Below, piece after piece: positions 42,217 to 47,399 of a DNA stretch of 47,399 nucleotides. Numbering within the stretch: the stretch's first letter is position 1; every line of letters starts with the position of its first letter. The notes beneath the pieces are model-generated. The model searched no databases. It worked only from the letters and a program-made list of their open reading frames with translations, and was not told where the DNA came from. The translations under genes were made by a program, and so were the position numbers. The stretch covers positions 1-47,399 of the forward strand of contig JAHKKZ010000004.1 in assembly GCA_029856685.1 (NCBI GenBank), in the 5' to 3' direction. The stretch is from Candidatus Njordarchaeota archaeon. Its GTDB lineage: Archaea; Asgardarchaeota; Njordarchaeia; Njordarchaeales; Panguiarchaeaceae.

Positions 42217-43926
42217 ATGCCGGTATTAGACACAACTCTTATGAGACTGAGACGATATTTAGGGATGGACATATCGCTTGATGATTTAGAGGATTTGCTA
42301 TTTCGGATTGGCTTCGAATTAGACTCCGCAAAGAAGCAAGAGGATGATTATCTGCTGAAAATTGAGGTAACTCCGGACAGACCAGATTGTTTGTCAACTG
42401 TTGGTCTAGCAAGAGTATTGAGGCTATATCTAGGGAAGGAGAAACCTAAGGAGTATGTAGCCCGTGGCGAAGAAGAATATAAAATAATTGTGGATAGAAG
42501 CGTTAATGAGGTCAGACCCTATATTGCTGCGGTAGTGGTGAAGGGGCTCAGACTAACAGAAGATGACCTTGTGGAGTTAATATGGACCCAAGAAAAGCTC
42601 CATACGACGTTCTGCAGAAACCGTAGAAAAGCTTCCATAGGTTTCTATCCTCTGAATGCTATAAAGTGGCCTCTGAGATACTATGCTGAGGATCCAGACA
42701 GAATAAGGTTTAGGCCATTAGGTACAGAAAAAGAAATGACGGGTAGAGAAATATTGATGGAGCATCCCACCGGAAGGGAATATTCCTTCATACTAGAAGG
42801 TAAAGAAAAATACCCTCTATTTGTCGATAACGATGGAAAAATACTATCAATGCCACCCATAATAAATTCTGCTGATTATGGACAAGTCGGCACGAAGGAC
42901 CAGGATATACTACTGGAAACAACGGGAACGCATAAAGAAACCATGAAAAAAACCATAAACATTATCGCCACGATACTAAGTGATATGGGCGGAGAACTCT
43001 ACCAAGTGAAAATTCTGTATCCAGATGGCACAACGGATATTTCCCCCTACTTTCATAAGAAAACACGAATGGTAACCCCCCAACAAGTAGAAAAAATACT
43101 AGGAATACGTCTTAAGTGCCGTAAAATAAAGCAACTATTAGAGAGAATGGGATACAGGGCAAAGCTGAAAGACTCATCATTAATAGTTGTCGAGATCCCG
43201 CCCTACAGAACTGATATATTCCATGACATAGATATTATAGACGATATCGCGAGGGCCTACGGTTTTGATAACTTCGAACCCGAATTAACACCAGTATTTA
43301 CTGTTGGTGGTGCCCTAGAGGACAATGATAAAGTTGACTTTATACGGGAAATCCTCGTTGGTCTGGGATTCGTCGAGGCATTTACTTTCTCTCTCACAAA
43401 TGAGCAGGACCAATTCGAAAAAATGCTTATAGATGTGCCTAAAGAAAAAATTGTCCGCATAGCTGGCGCAAAAGAAGCGAAAATAAGCATGGTTAGGTAC
43501 TGGCTTCTTCCCGAACTTCTAAAGATGTTGTCTGAGAACAAGGCGGCTGAATATCCCATCAAACTATTCGAGATAGAAGACGTCGTCGAAATCTGTCATG
43601 AGCTCTCCGCCAAAGCACGGAATCTTCGCCATCTCGCAATAGTAATCTCCGATACCTCCGCGAATTACACGGAACTGAAATCCACCATCGAATATATTTT
43701 CTCATCGCTAGACATACTAATAACGATCAAACGTGATTCTCATCCATCATTCATCGAGGGTAGGTGCGCAGCGATATTTGTTGGTGGCAAAAAGATAGGT
43801 ATCTTAGGTGAACTACACCCACAGGTTTTACTTAATTTCGGTCTTACAATGCCTACTGTCGCTGCTGAAGTAGACCTAACTGAGGTATTAGGGTTAGGTA
43901 TCAGCGAGGTTGAGTATGCAGAGTAG
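42217..43926 (+). CDS. pheT: Phenylalanyl-tRNA synthetase beta chain
   Basis: This 569-residue protein is the archaeal beta chain, which charges tRNA-Phe together with PheS. LKIEVTPDRPDCLSTVGLARVL is the B3/4 region start, IKWPLRYYAED follows, and IEIPPYRTDI-type and GFVEAFTFSLTN segments lead to FEIEDVV. PheS is not in the window. The stop is 11 bases beyond the start of the following protease gene. Confidence 0.96.
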   Translation: MPVLDTTLMRLRRYLGMDISLDDLEDLLFRIGFELDSAKKQEDDYLLKIEVTPDRPDCLSTVGLARVLRLYLGKEKPKEYVARGEEEYKIIVDRSVNEVRPYIAAVVVKGLRLTEDDLVELIWTQEKLHTTFCRNRRKASIGFYPLNAIKWPLRYYAEDPDRIRFRPLGTEKEMTGREILMEHPTGREYSFILEGKEKYPLFVDNDGKILSMPPIINSADYGQVGTKDQDILLETTGTHKETMKKTINIIATILSDMGGELYQVKILYPDGTTDISPYFHKKTRMVTPQQVEKILGIRLKCRKIKQLLERMGYRAKLKDSSLIVVEIPPYRTDIFHDIDIIDDIARAYGFDNFEPELTPVFTVGGALEDNDKVDFIREILVGLGFVEAFTFSLTNEQDQFEKMLIDVPKEKIVRIAGAKEAKISMVRYWLLPELLKMLSENKAAEYPIKLFEIEDVVEICHELSAKARNLRHLAIVISDTSANYTELKSTIEYIFSSLDILITIKRDSHPSFIEGRCAAIFVGGKKIGILGELHPQVLLNFGLTMPTVAAEVDLTEVLGLGISEVEYAE

Positions 43927-46075
43927 CTTTTTTGTCCTGTCATTATTACTTCTTAGTCTATCTCTAGTTTTTCCTCCCCAACACTTAGCCGAAGTCACCA
44001 GAAAAACAGGTATCGTAGATTCAACATATCTATACAGAAACTACCTTTTCGCCAAGGACAAAAACAGAAATAATGTGTCCGATACCCTAGAACTTAGCCT
44101 CAGCAACACCAAAAAATCATTCATCGATATCCTCTTAGCTACGACTAGAAGAACCCTACGAAGAGTAGAAGCCATACTAAAGAAGCTAAAGGCGAGTAAG
44201 ATTGAGGTTTTCCCGCATATCAACATGATTCATACTGTCATACGGAGAACAAAGCTGATACAAGCTCTAAATATACTTGCCCATAAAGTCTGGATAGAAG
44301 AAAACATCAGAGTCTTTCCCACAGCGAATAAAGCTGTTTTTTCTTTACCCAGCTTGTTTCCATATGACCACATCAATATTGGATATAACGGTTCCAGAGC
44401 TTTAACTGTTGGTATCATAGACACGGGAATATGTGTCAACAATCCATGGCTTGCGGATAAAGTTGTGTATTTCAACGATGTCACGGGAGAACTCAGAGCT
44501 CCGGGAGACTGGATAGGCCACGGAACAATGATAGCCTCCATAATCGCTGCGAGAAGAATATCTCTAGAGACCCCACAAATCCTTGTCCATTGGGGAAAAA
44601 TAGGATTATCGGAACAATACCCAATTTCAATTTTGGTTAGAGAAACCCAGAAAATAGGCTTCAGAGTAGACACACGGAATCCAGACGGGATTGTCTTGCT
44701 GAGAATAATCCACGAAAATATGTCGGCATATGAAGTAAGATGCGATGCTTTTCCTTTCTGGTACAATATTACTCTCAGCAAGGGCTACATAAAAGTGTAT
44801 ATAAGAGCAGAGAATGCAAGCACTGATTTCCCTTACATACTACACATATTGTTCTCCAAATCTAAGGCATACTGGGGCGGCATCGCTCCTAACGTAAAAC
44901 TGGCCGTATGGAAAGTATTTAGAGAAGCGGAGTTTGAAACAGATGTAGCTAAGATTTTGAGGGCGATTGACGACCTACTAGGCGTATACAAGCAGCTAAA
45001 TCTAACAATACTCAACCTGAGTATATCGACGGACAAAGAAAGTGCACTTCTAAATGTTGCTATCGATCAACTAGTTCAGAGAGGGATACTAGTGGTTGCG
45101 GCCGCTGGAAACGATTATATGAAGTACGGAGCAGAAAAGCAAAATCAAATAAAATCACCTGGATCAGCAAAATATGCAATAACAGTAGCCGCACTAAACG
45201 AAATGCATGGAATAGCAATATACTCGTCCAGGGGAGGGATATACGGAGAGTACTTAGAGTATATAAAACCAGATATCTCCGCATTTGGGGGCGGACTGAT
45301 CTATGGGTCCTGGATAATGGCTGTGGATTCTGATGACAGCGATTTTATCTTCAATGATGCGTTCGGAAATGATTTCTTCCTAGGAGTCGGAACAAGCTTT
45401 GCTTCCGCATATGTCTCAGGAATATTGGCTCTGATAGTAAGCAAGATATTTGAGACTAAAGGTTGGAACTGGTCACTTGAACAGGCACTCCACATAAAAG
45501 CCATACTCTTAGGATCAGCCTTCGAAACAGCACTAATAGGAACACATGAAACTTCATTCAGAGGTATTCAGAGGCCCCCTCCCCCACTCTCACATGGAGA
45601 AAAAGACTATGATGAGGGCTTCGGAGAAATCTTTCCCCTAGAAACATTTAGAATTGCCACCCAACAGGGCATAACAATGGATACTGAGATAGAAATAAAC
45701 CTGAATAGTAGCTATCCCGTTTTTGGATTGGTACTAAGATCAGACGGTCTTATCAGAATAAGCGTTAAGATGAGCAGAGTAGATGTCGCAGACCTAGTGA
45801 TTTACGACTTAGCGAGTACCGATGGGAGCCCCCTAAGGTACTGGTCTACATCGAGTAGCAATAGCAAGATTTTCCTTAGCTCTGGCAATATGCTTGTTGT
45901 TATCAAGCTATATCGAAGCGGCGAAGTCCATGTAGAACTTACAGTAAGGATTCTCGCAGGGAGAGAGTCAATAGTAGCCATAACTATAGGGATGGCAACG
46001 ATAGTCTGGATCCTAGTAGCATACTCATTATACCTAATCGCCAAAAGAATAGTTAGGCTAATTAAGAGGCGATAA
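43916..46075 (+). CDS. Membrane-anchored subtilisin-like (S8) protease
   Basis: This 719-residue secreted serine protease has a hydrophobic signal segment at about 5-20. The catalytic triad is Asp169 (IIDTGI), His202 (GHGTMIAS) and Ser494 (GTSFASA), with oxyanion Asn399 (AAGND). About 100 extra residues (about 216-318) lie between the His motif and GGIAPNVKLAVW, which normally follow each other closely; this is an inserted domain with a beta-rich look. A C-terminal membrane helix (about 685-708) and basic tail anchor it. ATG 43916 overlaps the PheT end and has GAGGT upstream. Confidence 0.92.
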   Translation: MQSSFFVLSLLLLSLSLVFPPQHLAEVTRKTGIVDSTYLYRNYLFAKDKNRNNVSDTLELSLSNTKKSFIDILLATTRRTLRRVEAILKKLKASKIEVFPHINMIHTVIRRTKLIQALNILAHKVWIEENIRVFPTANKAVFSLPSLFPYDHINIGYNGSRALTVGIIDTGICVNNPWLADKVVYFNDVTGELRAPGDWIGHGTMIASIIAARRISLETPQILVHWGKIGLSEQYPISILVRETQKIGFRVDTRNPDGIVLLRIIHENMSAYEVRCDAFPFWYNITLSKGYIKVYIRAENASTDFPYILHILFSKSKAYWGGIAPNVKLAVWKVFREAEFETDVAKILRAIDDLLGVYKQLNLTILNLSISTDKESALLNVAIDQLVQRGILVVAAAGNDYMKYGAEKQNQIKSPGSAKYAITVAALNEMHGIAIYSSRGGIYGEYLEYIKPDISAFGGGLIYGSWIMAVDSDDSDFIFNDAFGNDFFLGVGTSFASAYVSGILALIVSKIFETKGWNWSLEQALHIKAILLGSAFETALIGTHETSFRGIQRPPPPLSHGEKDYDEGFGEIFPLETFRIATQQGITMDTEIEINLNSSYPVFGLVLRSDGLIRISVKMSRVDVADLVIYDLASTDGSPLRYWSTSSSNSKIFLSSGNMLVVIKLYRSGEVHVELTVRILAGRESIVAITIGMATIVWILVAYSLYLIAKRIVRLIKRR

Positions 46076-46154
46076 ACCATATGGAGTTGTCTATTTGTCA
46101 TGACTATTTTATAATTTTATTTGCTTTCAATCTTTGAATACGCGGTGAGGCGGC

Positions 46155-47399
46155 TTGGCAAAAAAAGAAGTCCTCATAGCAATCCTAGCATGCCTTATAG
46201 TCTCACAAACGCTAATACTTTCTCTCCTAAATCCAAACAACACAGTGAAGGAGACCCTCCAAGAGAAAAAAACCTACTTGGAACACCACGCAGATAGACA
46301 TATTGTGGTATCAGCCCAAAGCAATGTGCTAAGCAACATATCAATAACACAGCATCCGGTTCTCTGTGATATCGATAAGGATGGTGTATTCGAATTATTG
46401 GTCCCGCAGAATGACACTCTAGTAGCATACAAATATAACGCGACACAGAACACATTCTATGAGCTTTGGTCAGCAAAAATAGGTACATCAAGATACCTCA
46501 CATACAAACCCAACACAAAGAATTGGACGGTCACATACACAATAAAATATCCGCCTCTCTACGCAGATTTCGACGGTGACAACAACATAGAAATAGCAAT
46601 AATCGCCAACGGCGCAGTAGTATTTCTTAATAGTAACGGTGAAATAATAAGGATAATTCCCACAAATAAAGATATATTGAATGCCTCAATCGCGGACATA
46701 GACCTAGATGGAACACTCGATGTTGTGATGAAGACAAGTAAATCTACCGAACCAATAATATACATCGATCTACTACGAAACCCGCCGAAATTTGAGACAA
46801 TATATGAATCTGGAATACCTAAATACACAATACAGGTAGTCCCCATAGCTGAGACACCAACACTACAGAAACCAATATTCAGATTAATCTACATAGTTGC
46901 GGACAGACTAGTAGCGGTATACAAAAAATATGGCGTTCTCTACAAGACCCAATGGACATTTCCAAAGGAAAAAACATTGTTCTACCCCCTATACGGAAAC
47001 TTCACAGGACACACGAACAACATATCAGAGTTCCTCCTATTCTTCGAAAGCAAAATATCCCTTGCAGTACTACCAAACAAAACAATACCTCTAAACATAA
47101 CCCTAGAAGATATATTTGCCTCCGCTCCAAACATTAACATATCAGAGATAACGTTCTCGAATCTAGTAGCCCTACCCATAGTAGCCGACTATGATAATGA
47201 CGGAAAAGAAGACGTCTTCCTATGGTTTGACCTAGGCTCCACAGAAAACAACACAAAGCTTAGAACAAACATAATCACATTCGTCGGAAACTTGACATAT
47301 ACCAACGACCCACAAAAAACAATAGTATCAACCATACAAAATATAACACTAGAAGGCAACATAACACCCAGAAAAATCATAAGCCTAAACCTAAACAAC
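46155..47399 (+). CDS. Secreted/surface protein with DxDxDG (VCBS/FG-GAP-like) repeats, 3' end outside window
   Basis: The frame is open to the right edge (415 codons seen). TTG 46155 follows GGTGA by six bases. The N-terminus is a signal or anchor helix (EVLIAILACLIVSQTLILSLL). Calcium-loop-like motifs recur: DIDKDG at 72, DFDGDN at 138, DIDLDG at 181 and DYDNDG at 345, as in FG-GAP/VCBS beta-propellers of surface proteins. Many N-x-S/T sites suggest glycosylation. Codons favour A and C in the third position. It lies 79 bases after the subtilase and may be its partner or substrate. Confidence 0.8.
   Translation, partial: MAKKEVLIAILACLIVSQTLILSLLNPNNTVKETLQEKKTYLEHHADRHIVVSAQSNVLSNISITQHPVLCDIDKDGVFELLVPQNDTLVAYKYNATQNTFYELWSAKIGTSRYLTYKPNTKNWTVTYTIKYPPLYADFDGDNNIEIAIIANGAVVFLNSNGEIIRIIPTNKDILNASIADIDLDGTLDVVMKTSKSTEPIIYIDLLRNPPKFETIYESGIPKYTIQVVPIAETPTLQKPIFRLIYIVADRLVAVYKKYGVLYKTQWTFPKEKTLFYPLYGNFTGHTNNISEFLLFFESKISLAVLPNKTIPLNITLEDIFASAPNINISEITFSNLVALPIVADYDNDGKEDVFLWFDLGSTENNTKLRTNIITFVGNLTYTNDPQKTIVSTIQNITLEGNITPRKIISLNLNN

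Noticed and set aside
44230-44781. 183-residue open frame antisense to the subtilase
   Set aside because: It is a shadow of a real gene with catalytic motifs; no independent coding features.
1-47399. CRISPR arrays, insertion sequences, integrases or attachment sites
   Set aside because: No regular direct repeats with spacers, no transposase or integrase motifs and no repeated tRNA ends were found.

Overview
The window is archaeal. It encodes archaeal or eukaryotic-type ribosomal proteins (L21e, L15e, S19e, L44e, L39e, L31e, L30e), aIF2-gamma, PDCD5, XPD, a HerA-type ATPase, Cbf5, type II methionyl aminopeptidase, RNase HII, a KEOPS Cgi121-like subunit and wyosine enzymes (Taw2, Taw3). Ribosome-binding sites are mostly GGTGA or GAGGTG. 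TTG and GTG starts are common, some promoters look leaderless, and the sequence is AT-rich. This fits a TACK archaeon, most likely a thermophilic Thermoproteota (Crenarchaeota-like) member. I cannot name the genus. There are no rRNAs, insertion sequences, integrases or CRISPR arrays; this is chromosomal housekeeping DNA.

Layout. 1-3.7 kb: end of a V/A-type ATPase subunit C gene, methionyl aminopeptidase, a two-gene unit resembling IorA/IorB without their cofactor motifs, and L21e. 3.8-6.9 kb: a small Cys protein, RNase HII and a HerA-like ATPase (the last two on the minus strand). 6.9-10.6 kb: AK6/Fap7-like kinase, NAD kinase, ThiL, a PIN-domain protein, an RHH regulator and Cgi121. 10.6-13.8 kb: divergent aIF2-gamma facing a Rag-like GTPase plus longin-like protein. 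13.9-16.3 kb: an RHH regulator behind a perfect palindrome, tRNA-Ser(CGA), tRNA-Leu(CAG), a tRNA G10 methyltransferase and a TrmJ-type methyltransferase. 16.3-23.7 kb: an alkyltransferase-endonuclease V fusion with a C-terminal PIP box, ribosomal proteins, a THUMP protein, PDCD5, a GalU-like nucleotidyltransferase and a radical SAM activase. 23.7-24.1 kb: tRNA-Glu(CTC) followed by a probable C/D box sRNA. 24.1-35 kb: XPD, L30e, NusA-like, MtnA, Taw3, an aminotransferase, Taw2, Cbf5, a DUF424-like protein and a DHH phosphoesterase. 35-42 kb: an orphan TaqI-type recognition domain, an AsnC/RAM protein, a prepilin-peptidase-like protein, a CPBP protease, and an operon with METTL5-like and RumA-like methyltransferases, TatD and a degenerate metallo-beta-lactamase-fold protein. 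42-47.4 kb: PheT, a membrane-anchored subtilase and a secreted DxDxDG-repeat protein that runs off the right edge.

The main theme is RNA maturation and translation: about ten genes modify or process tRNA or rRNA, alongside seven ribosomal proteins, three tRNAs and one or two guide RNAs. DNA repair (the fusion protein, XPD, HerA-like, RNase HII) is a second theme. The most unusual items are the cofactor-less IorAB-like pair, the Rag-like GTPase with its longin-like partner, the alkyltransferase-EndoV-PIP fusion, an aIF2-gamma with NKIE instead of NKxD, the tRNA-Glu/sRNA tandem, and a coding stretch after S19e that lacks an ordinary start codon.
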